A stretch of DNA of 64,000 nt. Origin: Paenibacillus sp. L3-i20. GTDB lineage: Bacteria > Bacillota > Bacilli > Paenibacillales > Paenibacillaceae. The notes below the pieces were generated by a model. The model made no database searches. It worked only from the letters and a program-made list of their open reading frames with translations, and was not told where the DNA came from. Shown in pieces: positions 9,500 to 17,888 of the stretch. Numbering within the stretch: the stretch's first letter is position 1; each line of letters starts with the position of its first letter. The position numbers and the translations under genes are program-made. The DNA lies in contig NZ_BQME02000002.1 of the NCBI RefSeq assembly GCF_022180385.2, forward strand, positions 2,072,501 to 2,136,500. Direction: 5' to 3'.

Positions 9500-10063
9500 T
9501 CAGAAACTAAACAACCTATTTATTGGAACTTTCAAATCATTGAATATAACTGATTGGATTGATTCCTGCTCCGTATACAAATGACTCACCTGGTAACTGC
9601 CTTCCTTCATTGTATATACATGAACCGTTCGATTACCAGGATCCACGATCCAATATTCCTGAACGCCATACTTTTGATATAGGTTAAACTTCTCATTAAA
9701 GTCTTTCAATGCAGTGGAAGGAGACAGAACCTCAATGATTAAAGTAGGCGCACCGTGACATCCGCTCTTGGATATTTGGTCCTTGGAACAAACAACTGAA
9801 AGATCTGGTTGAATGACATGCTCTGGTGCTTCATACTCTTCACTTTCACTGAAATACACATCAAAAGGAGCAACAAACACATAGCATCTCCGATTCTGAA
9901 GGAATGTCCTCAAAGCGAAATGAAGCTCTCCTACAATAAATTTATGCAGTGAGGTAGGAGCTGGAGTCATGTTATAGGCTTTGCCGTTAATTAACTCCCA
10001 CGTTCCGTCCCATGTCAACCAATCTTGATAAGTATGGATTTTCTTCTCATCTGGATTTGACAC
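9500..10063 (-). CDS. Uma2 family (DUF820) PD-(D/E)XK nuclease-like protein
   Basis: The 187-residue protein belongs to the Uma2/DUF820 family of restriction-endonuclease-like folds. Family features are visible in order: WELINGKAY at residue 25, QPDLSVVC around residue 85, GAPTLIIEVLSPST about 105 to 118, and KYGVQEYWIVDP about 130 to 142. The Asp, the Glu of IIEVLSP and the downstream Lys of FNEKFNLY fit a nuclease-type active site. The start is GTG with AAGGAGG nine bases before it. Such genes are often accessory, and their cellular role is unknown. It sits alone between spoVR and its broken duplicate, convergent with spoVR, suggesting it arrived during or after the duplication. Confidence 0.88.
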   Translation of the reverse strand: MSNPDEKKIHTYQDWLTWDGTWELINGKAYNMTPAPTSLHKFIVGELHFALRTFLQNRRCYVFVAPFDVYFSESEEYEAPEHVIQPDLSVVCSKDQISKSGCHGAPTLIIEVLSPSTALKDFNEKFNLYQKYGVQEYWIVDPGNRTVHVYTMKEGSYQVSHLYTEQESIQSVIFNDLKVPINRLFSF

Positions 10064-10249
10064 AATGTTCGACCTCCTTCTGATTTTTCGTGTGAACTTT
10101 TACTAATTGTACCATGATCAAACGGATGTTTGCTAATTTTCACTCGCTCATTACAAACAATATTATCTGATTATTAATAGTGTTTCATCTATCTCGCAAA
10201 TTTTGACAGAGGGTTTAACAATGCCATCTTTCATAAAAAGCAATTTACA

Positions 10250-10982
10250 TCTTCGGATTCCCTTATCCAAAATAAGTTGATTATTGCTCATGTCTTTGCC
10301 CATTGGATTTTCTTTAAAAACAACGCCCGTTTCTCTAAAACGAACCGAAACATGGTCAAGAGCATGACGTCAACCGCAGAACGGATTCGAGAATTTGAAA
10401 TTACTTACGAAATCTTAGCTGTGGAGCAATTCAGCGACGCCGTCCCTTCCATTCAGGGGCATGTAGATCCTTCGATTGTGAAGCCTTACCAAATGCCTAA
10501 ATATGCTTATATGTCTTCCTTGAAGAAACAAAAACCCTCCACTTCAACAACGTTACAAACGCCATATGATGATATTGGGTTGCTGGAAATCTCGAATGAT
10601 ATGGCAGTTAATCAAGATCAACGCATCTTGCGCGAGATGGATTTGACAAGTGATGAGACCATTGAGTTTGCTAAACTTAATTCATCCGTCGCTGGGACAA
10701 TCCAACGAAAGAGGAGCAAGAGCGATTCCATCGTGTTCCTGGCAAGGGGAAAGAGAAAATTTTTGAAGTGAGGGAAAATGATTCAGACATCTCATTTCTT
10801 CGCAATTATTTAACAAAAGAACTTGTGGATGAGCTGGATCTTTACATCTTTGAGAAAAAAGGACCTGAGTGGAAAATAACAGATAAGTCATGGGGAAAAA
10901 TGTTCATCTTGAAACGATTGTTGAGGATAAGCGCATTGTATTTAGCTGTGATGGAAAGAAGACAAGTCGAAAGTTCCTGTGA
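10250..10982 (+). pseudogene. Broken, mosaic second copy of spoVR
   Basis: The region aligns with spoVR from about codon 90 to the stop codon but has no start, no N-terminal 90 codons and two internal deletions. Positions 10250 to about 10520 correspond to codons about 95 to 165 and are clearly diverged, including Trp for Cys in AHxxFFKNN. From about 10616 to 10907 it matches spoVR 8817-8888 joined to 8959-9161 with only one or two differences. The 3' tail is moderately diverged, then identical through the stop. The first deletion removes 70 bases between two CGTCG copies, the second about 178 bases between two GGGAAAAA-like stretches. Both shift the frame, so two shorter open frames remain. 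Confidence 0.85.
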
Positions 10983-11099
10983 ATTCAAGCAAAAAAACTT
11001 ACCATCCCTTATTGGATTACCGGCCTGCATAGTGGCAGTCGATTAAGACAAACATAAGCCGGAAACCAAATTCAACGCAGAGAGGGATGTTCGCACAAC

Positions 11100-11591
11100 A
11101 TGAAAAAAGCAGGAATATTAACTATTATCTTTGCATGTTTTACATTCGTATTTGCACTGCCGGCCGCTAACGCAAATAACTTGAATGCTTCGCCTCCAGC
11201 TGGGACGGTAGACACGAATGTGAACCCTAACACGAACAAGATGAACACGACGTTTACACAAGACATCAATCGTGGATACAACAACATGAAATATGATGTC
11301 AATCGTGCAACAGACCAAATCGGTACCGATATCAATCGTGCTACTAATCGCGCAGAAACAAACTTGAATCGTGGTGCTAATCGTGTTGAAAATGGAGTGA
11401 CTCGTCCATTATCAGTACGTGATTACGATGCTTACAATACTGACACTCATCGTACTAAAATGATGAATAACGGAACATATCGTACAACAGCTACAACTAC
11501 ACCTACACGCGGTTTTAGTTGGGGCTGGCTTGGATTGATTGGCTTGTTTGGCCTTGCTGGTATGAGAAGTCGGGATCGCGATCGCGTATAA
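11100..11591 (+). CDS. Secreted protein with WGxxGxxG C-terminal anchor
   Basis: The 163-residue protein has an N-terminal signal peptide (MKKAGILTIIFACFTFVFAL, cleavage near ANA). A low-complexity middle follows, built of repeated units such as DINRATN and DVNRATD, rich in Asn, Arg and Thr. The C-terminus reads SWGWLGLIGLFGLAGMRSRD, which is a WGxxGxxG hydrophobic segment followed by a basic tail. Proteins of this type are known in Bacillus and Paenibacillus and are thought to be membrane-anchored or sorted at the C-terminus. The role is unknown. The start follows AGAGAGGGA, and a bidirectional terminator lies after the gene. The Asn-Arg repeats resemble those of other spore or envelope proteins, but that is inference. 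Confidence 0.75.
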   Translation: MKKAGILTIIFACFTFVFALPAANANNLNASPPAGTVDTNVNPNTNKMNTTFTQDINRGYNNMKYDVNRATDQIGTDINRATNRAETNLNRGANRVENGVTRPLSVRDYDAYNTDTHRTKMMNNGTYRTTATTTPTRGFSWGWLGLIGLFGLAGMRSRDRDRV

Positions 11592-11621
11592 ACCAATACT
11601 TTCAAATTAGTATGATATAAC

Positions 11622-11666
11622 AAGAAACCTTCAGCAATGACTGCGATAGTCATTGACTGAAGGTTT
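11622..11666. terminator. Bidirectional terminator between two convergent genes
   Basis: AAGAAACCTTCAG and CTGAAGGTTTCTT form a 13-base stem. The inside also pairs (AATGACT with AGTCATT). It serves the WGxxGxxG gene and the lipoprotein gene. Confidence 0.8.
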
Positions 11667-11680
11667 CTTCATTCATTAGA

Positions 11681-12226
11681 CTAATTTCTCGTTAGTGAAT
11701 GAGCAATAGCTCTCGCTAGTGCAGAAATGTCTTGTTCGTACATTTGCACATTATAACCTTTAGCAGCCCGTACATTTACTGCTTTTATCTTTTCATGCAG
11801 TTCCACATCGGAAGTAACATAATAGTTATACTCCGGATACTGCCACTGCAGTGCGGAATACACTTGCTTCTCGATTATTTTTCGTTTGCCAATATTGTCG
11901 ATCCCGATTCCTACCAACACTTCAGAGTAACTCATGGCGATGTCGGCGTTCTCCACACCAGGAACTTGCTCAACAATTCGCACAAGCTGATCACGGTTAA
12001 TGCGACCTTCACCCATGTTGCTTTGACTTCGCATATGCAGCTTATTTTTATCTTCTGGAACAGTCTTATGAGCAGTATAAGGCAATCTAGTTGGGGACAC
12101 AAATGTATTAGGCTTTACTGTGCCTTGTCCTTCGTTATTTGCCCCACCCATACCGCAGCCGCCCGAAACAACTAATATTCCGCCTAATAATAGTGCAGAC
12201 ACAGCTCTCTTTACATGTAATTGCAT
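11681..12226 (-). CDS. YhcN/YlaJ family sporulation lipoprotein
   Basis: The 181-residue lipoprotein has a signal sequence ending in the lipobox VSGGCGMGG, so Cys is expected to be lipid-modified. The mature part carries the YhcN/YlaJ-type domain: RDQLVRIVEQVPGVENADIAMSY, then LVGIGI and a tail with YNVQMYEQDISALARAIAH. Members are forespore or spore-membrane proteins in Bacillus. The start is the ATG after GGAGGTG; an ATG 30 bases upstream lacks a ribosome site. It stands alone between a terminator and the globin sensor gene. Family identity is good, molecular function unknown. Confidence 0.85.
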   Translation of the reverse strand: MQLHVKRAVSALLLGGILVVSGGCGMGGANNEGQGTVKPNTFVSPTRLPYTAHKTVPEDKNKLHMRSQSNMGEGRINRDQLVRIVEQVPGVENADIAMSYSEVLVGIGIDNIGKRKIIEKQVYSALQWQYPEYNYYVTSDVELHEKIKAVNVRAAKGYNVQMYEQDISALARAIAHSLTRN

Positions 12227-12299
12227 CCTTAAGCACCTCCGTATATGTATTAACATTTACAGAGGATACTTAAATATACATAATCGCCGAGACCGCCTA

Positions 12300-13307
12300 T
12301 TATTCGGATTGATTTAACCCTTTCAAATCCTTCGTTACTTTATCCACCATCTGTACAAATGAAGCCAGCTCTTGTGAACGAGCTGCTTGATTTCTTGCTT
12401 CTATTGATGTTTGCTCAGACTCATGACGGACATCTCGCAGCTTCTTCTCAATTTCCGATAACTTCGTCTGAATTCCTTCTAATGCATTTCGCGATGATGC
12501 GGCTAGCTTACGCACTTCATTCGCCACAACCTCGAACCCTCTGCCATGTTCTCCCGCCCTAGCAGCTTCAATTGCTGCATTCAAGCCAAGTAGATGCGTC
12601 TGGTCAGAGAGCCCGCGTATCAGGGTTCCCATTTCGTTAATACCATCAAGTTCTCCACGCAATTCTCCTAATAAGGTGTGAGTCTTATCTTGAGATTGCG
12701 AAGTAGATATTGCGGTTGCTGCAATGACCTGTGCACCATTATCCAGCTCTACCATCAAAGAGGCAAGCTCTGAAACAGCATTTGTCACTGTAACTAGCAT
12801 CGTAGAACGTGAATCGGCCAGCTCCTGAATACGATATTGTTCATGTTGATTGTACGCCTCAAGTACAAATTGTGCATCCAGGTTAAACATCTTCGTCAGC
12901 GCATATACGACTGTTTGCCATTTATCAGGTATAACACGCCTTAATACATCAGTTGCAATATCCAAATACGACATATAAGCACCTAAATACCAGTCTGTCG
13001 TTAGGCCAATTCTGGAATGAACCGCTCCGATTCGAATTCTATTATCGATAAAAACATGGTCTATAGTGCCATCAGCAAGTGACAGCCAATACACTCTTTG
13101 TGTTTCTTTTAATCTTTCCACATTACTTACCTTTGCAATGATGGCAACTAATTCCGGTTGATCTTCTATTCTGTCATAAAACCGATCTACAACCTCATCT
13201 ACTATTTTTTGAAAAACAGGCCTGTAGCTTTTCAGCAATTGTAAATCCTGCTCACCAATTCCGGTATAATCAAGTTGTTTTCGACGATCTGTAGTTACGT
13301 TAATCAA
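12300..13307 (-). CDS. hemAT: HemAT-like globin-coupled methyl-accepting chemotaxis transducer
   Basis: The 335-residue soluble protein has an N-terminal sensor-globin domain, about residues 10 to 165. The probable haem-ligating His lies in IGAVHSRIGL near residue 97, and Tyr residues such as FYDRI stand near residue 44. The rest is a methyl-accepting signalling domain ending in the hairpin LGLNAAIEAARAGEHGRGFE, which binds CheA/CheW. HemAT mediates aerotaxis in Bacillus subtilis by sensing oxygen. This protein is about 100 residues shorter than that HemAT, so its signalling coiled coil is short. The start is TTG with GAAGGGGA upstream. No chemotaxis genes are nearby. Confidence 0.88.
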   Translation of the reverse strand: MINVTTDRRKQLDYTGIGEQDLQLLKSYRPVFQKIVDEVVDRFYDRIEDQPELVAIIAKVSNVERLKETQRVYWLSLADGTIDHVFIDNRIRIGAVHSRIGLTTDWYLGAYMSYLDIATDVLRRVIPDKWQTVVYALTKMFNLDAQFVLEAYNQHEQYRIQELADSRSTMLVTVTNAVSELASLMVELDNGAQVIAATAISTSQSQDKTHTLLGELRGELDGINEMGTLIRGLSDQTHLLGLNAAIEAARAGEHGRGFEVVANEVRKLAASSRNALEGIQTKLSEIEKKLRDVRHESEQTSIEARNQAARSQELASFVQMVDKVTKDLKGLNQSE

Positions 13308-13414
13308 TGGAGTACGTCCCCTTCTACAATTTAAATTATAATATGTATTCTATTATATCGACATTGTACTAGATTCAGGCAAGCCCTACATAGCTTTTCA
13401 TTATTTTAAATAAA

Positions 13415-13452
13415 AAAAAGAGCCTTTGCCCGGCTTTCGGACAAAGGCTCTT
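13415..13452 (-). terminator. Terminator of prkA
   Basis: AAGAGCCTTTG and CAAAGGCTCTT form an 11-base stem with a GC-rich loop, followed on the minus strand by eight T residues. Confidence 0.85.
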
Positions 13453-13458
13453 CCCTCA

Positions 13459-15354
13459 CTAACGGTTAAGAAGACTTCCTACATATCTTAGCAACTCGTT
13501 TGCACAGACCGGGCAGTAGAGATGCTCATCAATTAATCGTTTAGTTACTTCATTAATTCGCTTCAACTGACTTTCGTCAGGTGTTTTTGTTGATGTTGTA
13601 ATTTTCACAATATCTTTTAGATCGGTGAATAATTTTTTCTCAACTGCTTCACGCAGCCGTTCATGACTGGTGAAATCGAACTTCTTGCCCTTACGCGAAT
13701 AGGAGGATATCCGGATCAAAATTTCTTCACGGAATGCTTTTTTCGCATTTTCCGATACCCCAATCTGCTCCTCAATGGAGCGCATAAGTCTTTCGTCCGG
13801 ATCCATTTCCTCACCAGTCAACGGATCTTTAATTTTCGCCCAATTGCAATAAGCCTCGATGTTATCCAAATAATTTTCGAAAAGTGTTCGTGCAGATTCC
13901 TCAAAGGAGTATACAAACGCTTTTTGAATTTCTTTTTTTGCTAAGCCATCATACTCCTTACGTGCGATCGAAATAAAATTCAAATAACGCTCGCGTTCAT
14001 CCTTTGTAATAGAGGGATGCTGATCCAGTCCATCTTTGAGTGCTCTTAGTACATCAAGCGCATTAATACATTGCATATCGCCCTTTATGAGCGCACTGGA
14101 GATACGGTTAATTACATACCGCGGGTCAATGCCTGACATGCCTTCTTCAACATATTCATTTTGCATTTCTTTGAGATCTGCATCTTTGAACCCTTCAACC
14201 TCTTGGCCATCGTATAGACGCATTTTTTTGACCAGATCCATCCCTTGCTTCTTTGTCTCTTTAAGTCTAGTCAGAATGGAGAAGATGGCTGCTGCTTTTA
14301 ATGCATGAGGAGCGATATGGATATGACGCATATCGCTGTGCGAGATCAGCTTAGCATATATTTTCTCCTCTTCCGAAACTTTAAGATTGTAGGGAATCGG
14401 CATAACAATCATACGTGACTGGAGCGCTTCGTTCTTTTTGTTGCTAATAAATGACTTATACTCGGATTCGTTAGTATGAGCAATAATAAGCTCGTCGGCT
14501 GAAATTAATGCGAATCTGCCCGCTTTAAAATTCCCTTCTTGAGTAAGTGAGAGCAGGTTCCACAAAAACTTCTCATCACATTTCAGCATCTCCTGAAACT
14601 CCATGAGACCACGATTCGCTTTATTTAATTCCCCATCGAAACGATAAGCCCTCGGATCAGATTCAGAGCCAAATTCCGTAATCGTCGAAAAGTCGATACT
14701 GCCCGTTAGATCAGCAATATCTTGTGACTTAGGATCAGACGGACTAAAGGTACCGATTCCTACTCGGTTATCCTCTGAAATAAACACCCGCTCCACCAGC
14801 ACATTTTCGATATCAGCACCATATTCGGTTTGCAGCCTCATTTGACAAGATGGACATAAATTCCCTTCTATACGAACACCCAACTCTTTTTCAATTTCAG
14901 GTCTCAGCTCATGCGGAATAAGATGAAGCGGATCTTCATGCATTGGACAACCTTTGATAGCATACACTGCCCCACGCTGTGTTCTTGAAAACTTTTCGAG
15001 ACCTTTCTTGAGCATTGTAACAATTGTCGACTTCCCCCCGCTGACTGGTCCCATTAGTAACAATATCCGTTTGCGCACTTCAAGTCGTCTGGCAGCAGAG
15101 TGAAAATATTCTTCAACCAACTTTTCCACTGCACGATCCAGTCCGAATATTTCTTGCTCAAAAAACTTATAAGACTTATTACCTCCTACTTCCTCAACCC
15201 CATATGATTCGATCATTTCATAAACACGCGCATGGGCAGTCATTGCAGGGGAGGGATCGTTCCTCAATTGCTCCGTATACTCCTTAAATGTCCCTGTCCA
15301 CGCCAATCGTTCACTTTCTGCCTGATATTCAGATACTCGCTTGAAAATGTCCAT
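13459..15354 (-). CDS. prkA: PrkA AAA+ protein (serine protein kinase / sporulation protease)
   Basis: PrkA is a cytoplasmic AAA+ ATPase required for efficient sporulation in Bacillus. It was named as a Ser kinase and more recently reported to have ATP-dependent protease activity. The start chosen follows GGGAGGAGG and gives exactly 631 residues, the Bacillus subtilis length, starting MDIFKRVSEYQAE. Walker A is GPVSGGKST near residue 110. CPMHEDPLHLIP, CPSCQMR and the C-terminal CPVCANELLRYVG contain conserved Cys pairs. A longer frame starting 63 bases upstream has no family support. It is a single gene here; yhbH, its usual neighbour, is missing. A terminator follows it and a sigma-E-like promoter precedes it. 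Confidence 0.95.
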   Translation of the reverse strand: MDIFKRVSEYQAESERLAWTGTFKEYTEQLRNDPSPAMTAHARVYEMIESYGVEEVGGNKSYKFFEQEIFGLDRAVEKLVEEYFHSAARRLEVRKRILLLMGPVSGGKSTIVTMLKKGLEKFSRTQRGAVYAIKGCPMHEDPLHLIPHELRPEIEKELGVRIEGNLCPSCQMRLQTEYGADIENVLVERVFISEDNRVGIGTFSPSDPKSQDIADLTGSIDFSTITEFGSESDPRAYRFDGELNKANRGLMEFQEMLKCDEKFLWNLLSLTQEGNFKAGRFALISADELIIAHTNESEYKSFISNKKNEALQSRMIVMPIPYNLKVSEEEKIYAKLISHSDMRHIHIAPHALKAAAIFSILTRLKETKKQGMDLVKKMRLYDGQEVEGFKDADLKEMQNEYVEEGMSGIDPRYVINRISSALIKGDMQCINALDVLRALKDGLDQHPSITKDERERYLNFISIARKEYDGLAKKEIQKAFVYSFEESARTLFENYLDNIEAYCNWAKIKDPLTGEEMDPDERLMRSIEEQIGVSENAKKAFREEILIRISSYSRKGKKFDFTSHERLREAVEKKLFTDLKDIVKITTSTKTPDESQLKRINEVTKRLIDEHLYCPVCANELLRYVGSLLNR

Positions 15355-15456
15355 GCCTTGCCTCCTCCCATCGCTTCCGCTCTCCGCTATTCCTTCTCCG
15401 CTCGGGATTGATTCCAATCGATGACCACGTGGCCTAACTTTTTTTGAAGTATTACA

Positions 15457-15486
15457 TACCTATGCTTATTCCACTAGGAAATTGAC
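15457..15486 (-). promoter_or_regulatory. Possible sigma-E promoter of prkA
   Basis: Read on the minus strand, GTCAATTT, 14 bases and CATAGGTA lie about 105 bases before prkA. The -35 and spacing fit sigma-E; the -10 keeps CATA and the final T-A but not the middle CA. prkA is sigma-E-dependent in Bacillus subtilis. Confidence 0.4.
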
Positions 15487-15596
15487 CACTTTTTTATTCT
15501 GCTATTCCTTAAATATCGACAATGAGCACTTTTCCTCTGGTATAATGAGGTCAACAATTTTGGAGTTGCGTATTTATGAGGAAGGAGGCAGCGAAC

Positions 15597-16322
15597 TTGG
15601 CTGTCAAGCTTGAAGAAGAATTGTATAGTCCAATCAAAAGCTACTATGAACAACGGGGATATATTGTGAAGAGCGAGGTTATGCATTGTGATATGGTCGC
15701 CCTTCATCCTGAAAGAAATGAAACTGTCATTATCGAAATGAAAAAAACATTCAATTTAGCCTTGCTGCTCCAAGGAATTGAGCGTCTTCGCCTAGAAAAT
15801 AATGTTGTGCTTGCTGTTGAACGCAATCGCAAAAAAAGCGGCGCAGTCAATCAGCGTTTCGGCGATTTAACTGAGCTTTGCAGAATGCTTGGCCTTGGAC
15901 TAATGACCGTAACCTTTTTTAAAACAAAATCGCCGTTCATTGAATGGTTATGCGAGCCCGGAGAATCTCCACAAAGAGGTATGCGACATCGTAAACGAGA
16001 TCGCTTGTTAACGGAATTTAAGGAACGCAGCGGCGATTACAACGTCGGGGGAAGTACGGGCAGGAAACTGGTCACTGCTTATCGAGAAAAGGCTTTACGC
16101 TGCGCCTATGCCCTTCAGAAGAAGGGTCCATCAGCACCAAGAGAGGTCGTTTCGTTTACAGGTTACAGTAAAAGTGGGAATATGCTCCGTAATAATGCCT
16201 ACGGATGGTTTCAGCGAATTGAACGCGGCAAATACGCCCTGCTTCCACAGGGCGCTGAAGCATTGTTACACTATCAAGATGTATTAACTGAATGGATCGA
16301 AAAAATTAACTTCGAACCGTAA
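15597..16322 (+). CDS. DUF2161 family PD-(D/E)XK phosphodiesterase-like protein
   Basis: The roughly 241-residue protein matches the DUF2161 family, predicted to have a PD-(D/E)XK nuclease fold. Key residues are HCDMVAL around residue 28 (Asp) and VIIEMKKTFN around residue 45 (ExK), preceded by the typical opening LEEELYSPIKSYYEQRGYIVKSEV. The C-terminal half is basic and may hold a winged-helix-like DNA contact. The TTG chosen has a perfect AAGGAGG eight bases before it; an ATG 21 bases upstream is in frame but preceded by a weaker site. The 3' end overlaps the convergent aminotransferase by 17 bases. No substrate is known. Confidence 0.75.
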   Translation: MAVKLEEELYSPIKSYYEQRGYIVKSEVMHCDMVALHPERNETVIIEMKKTFNLALLLQGIERLRLENNVVLAVERNRKKSGAVNQRFGDLTELCRMLGLGLMTVTFFKTKSPFIEWLCEPGESPQRGMRHRKRDRLLTEFKERSGDYNVGGSTGRKLVTAYREKALRCAYALQKKGPSAPREVVSFTGYSKSGNMLRNNAYGWFQRIERGKYALLPQGAEALLHYQDVLTEWIEKINFEP

Positions 16323-17502
16323 ATTCTCCTATTGCTTCAATCAGGCGTGCGATACCTTGAACGGTGCGTTCGCCTTTATTATGTGAGTAGTTAAGCCGAG
16401 CTGTGTTACGCATAGGATTATCCGCATAGAATGAACTACCTGGTACAAATGCTACACCCTTTTGAACGGCATTACGAAGTAATGCTTCCGCATCCAAACC
16501 TTCAGGCAATTCTACCCAAATGAACATGCCCCCCTTAGGCATTACCCATTTCAAATCTGGCAGTGCTGCCTTTTGAAGCAGTCCATGCATCTCAAGCATC
16601 CGATCCCCATACTCCTTCGAAATGGAAGTAATATGCGCATCCAGATCAAAGTGACTTAGCAGCTGGCTTAATATTTGCTGATCCATCGTGCTGGAATGAA
16701 GATCTGCCGCTTGCTTCGCCTTCGCTACCATTCGTATTACTCTGCTGTCACCAATTGCCCAACCCGTTCGAAGTGCTGGTGCAACTGTTTTGGAGAACGT
16801 ACTCGTGTATATTACAGATCCATCTTTCGCTGCGCCTTCAAGTGAAAACAGGGTCGGAAAGTGATCTTTTGCATTAAATTTAATATCTCCGTATGGATCA
16901 TCTTCTATGATGAGCATCTCATATTGTTTACAAAGAGCGAGCATTCTTTTACGACGCTCCAGACTCCACACCCGTCCTGTTGGATTACCGAATGTCGGTA
17001 CGGCATATAATAACCTTGGTTTATGCTTCCGGATTAACTCCTCCGCCACCTCAGGAATAATTCCATTTTCATCGCTGTCTGCAGCTATTACATTCAAGCC
17101 GTGTAGCGCGAACACTTGCAAGCTTGCTAGGTAAGTCGGCTTTTCGACCAAAATTGTATCTCCCGGCTCAGTTAATACACCAACAAGTAAATCAATCGCT
17201 TGCTGAGAACCAGTCGTTAATATCATTTCTTCTGGTGTTACTGCCATACCTTTGACAGCCATTCTTGAACAGAGATGCTCTCTAAGCGGAATATACCCTT
17301 CCGTCAAGCCGTATTGCAATGCACTAGGCCCTGCCAAAAGAACACGATCGGCTGCTTCACGAACTGCTTGAACGGGAAACATCTCCTCAGCAGGCAGTCC
17401 TCCAGCAAACGAAATCATATCTTTACCTTGAGTTAGCTTCAAAATATCTCTTACCGCGGAAGATTTTAACTGCGACACTCTTGATGAAAAACGGTATTCC
17501 AT
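16306..17502 (-). CDS. PLP-dependent class I/II aminotransferase (2-aminoadipate type)
   Basis: The 398-residue enzyme is a fold-type I PLP aminotransferase of the LysN/2-aminoadipate group, which acts on aromatic, branched or aminoadipate substrates. Visible motifs are ISFAGGLPAEEMFP at the N-terminus, TTGSQQAIDLL, PTFGNPTGRVWS, EDDPYGDI, and the Schiff-base Lys in YTSTFSKTVAPALRTGW. The C-terminal Arg for the substrate carboxylate is in NTARLNYSH. The start is the ATG preceded by GAGGAGGAA; an ATG 18 bases upstream is less likely. There is no MocR-type DNA-binding domain. Exact substrate cannot be read from the sequence. Confidence 0.85.
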   Translation of the reverse strand: MEYRFSSRVSQLKSSAVRDILKLTQGKDMISFAGGLPAEEMFPVQAVREAADRVLLAGPSALQYGLTEGYIPLREHLCSRMAVKGMAVTPEEMILTTGSQQAIDLLVGVLTEPGDTILVEKPTYLASLQVFALHGLNVIAADSDENGIIPEVAEELIRKHKPRLLYAVPTFGNPTGRVWSLERRKRMLALCKQYEMLIIEDDPYGDIKFNAKDHFPTLFSLEGAAKDGSVIYTSTFSKTVAPALRTGWAIGDSRVIRMVAKAKQAADLHSSTMDQQILSQLLSHFDLDAHITSISKEYGDRMLEMHGLLQKAALPDLKWVMPKGGMFIWVELPEGLDAEALLRNAVQKGVAFVPGSSFYADNPMRNTARLNYSHNKGERTVQGIARLIEAIGEFTVRS

Positions 17503-17676
17503 GGTTGTCTTCCTCCTCATACAATTCGCGTTACTTCATTAACTTTTTGCTACTTTCTTAAGTTCGTCTTAGCATACTCATATCCTCTATGTTAACAATG
17601 TGTTCACAACTTTTAAAGTTTTCTTTTTCGTCATGGTTGGTTATAATATAACTAGTTTATTGGAGGTGTCAAGAGA

Positions 17677-17769
17677 ATGAACTTTTTGATCGTAATGACT
17701 GTTCTTGTATTGTTTCTTACCGCGATTCTAACCAGTTCCTATAACGATGATAAGACAAAAGGACTTTAA
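17677..17769 (+). CDS. Small membrane protein, 30 residues
   Basis: A short open frame starts after a strong TTGGAGGTG ribosome site. It encodes MNFLIVMTVLVLFLTAILTS followed by a charged tail SYNDDKTKGL. Residues 3 to 18 form a single membrane helix. A TATAAT lies about 35 bases upstream and a bidirectional hairpin terminator follows, so the unit has all the parts of a real gene. I recognise no family. It lies between the aminotransferase and the AbrB-like gene. Confidence 0.6.
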   Translation: MNFLIVMTVLVLFLTAILTSSYNDDKTKGL

Positions 17770-17798
17770 TCCTTTGACCGCCAATCATGGAAAACAAA

Positions 17799-17842
17799 TG
17801 AAGCTTCCCGACTAAGTATAACTTAGGTCTGGAAGCTTCATT
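17799..17842. terminator. Bidirectional terminator between small ORF and abrB-like gene
   Basis: ATGAAGCTTCC and GGAAGCTTCAT form the outer stem, and GACTAAGT pairs with ACTTAGGTC inside. T-rich sequence follows on both strands. Confidence 0.75.
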
Positions 17843-17888
17843 TCGTTTTCTAAAGGCAATCGAATTAGCATTCAGTCAAAAGTTCTGA

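Noticed and set aside
10064..10249. Possible N-terminal half of the second spoVR copy
   Set aside because: No similarity to the first 90 codons of spoVR could be seen in any frame.
10768..11046. 92-codon plus-strand open frame after the spoVR remnant
   Set aside because: It is a frameshifted part of the broken spoVR copy and runs past its original stop; no own start signals.
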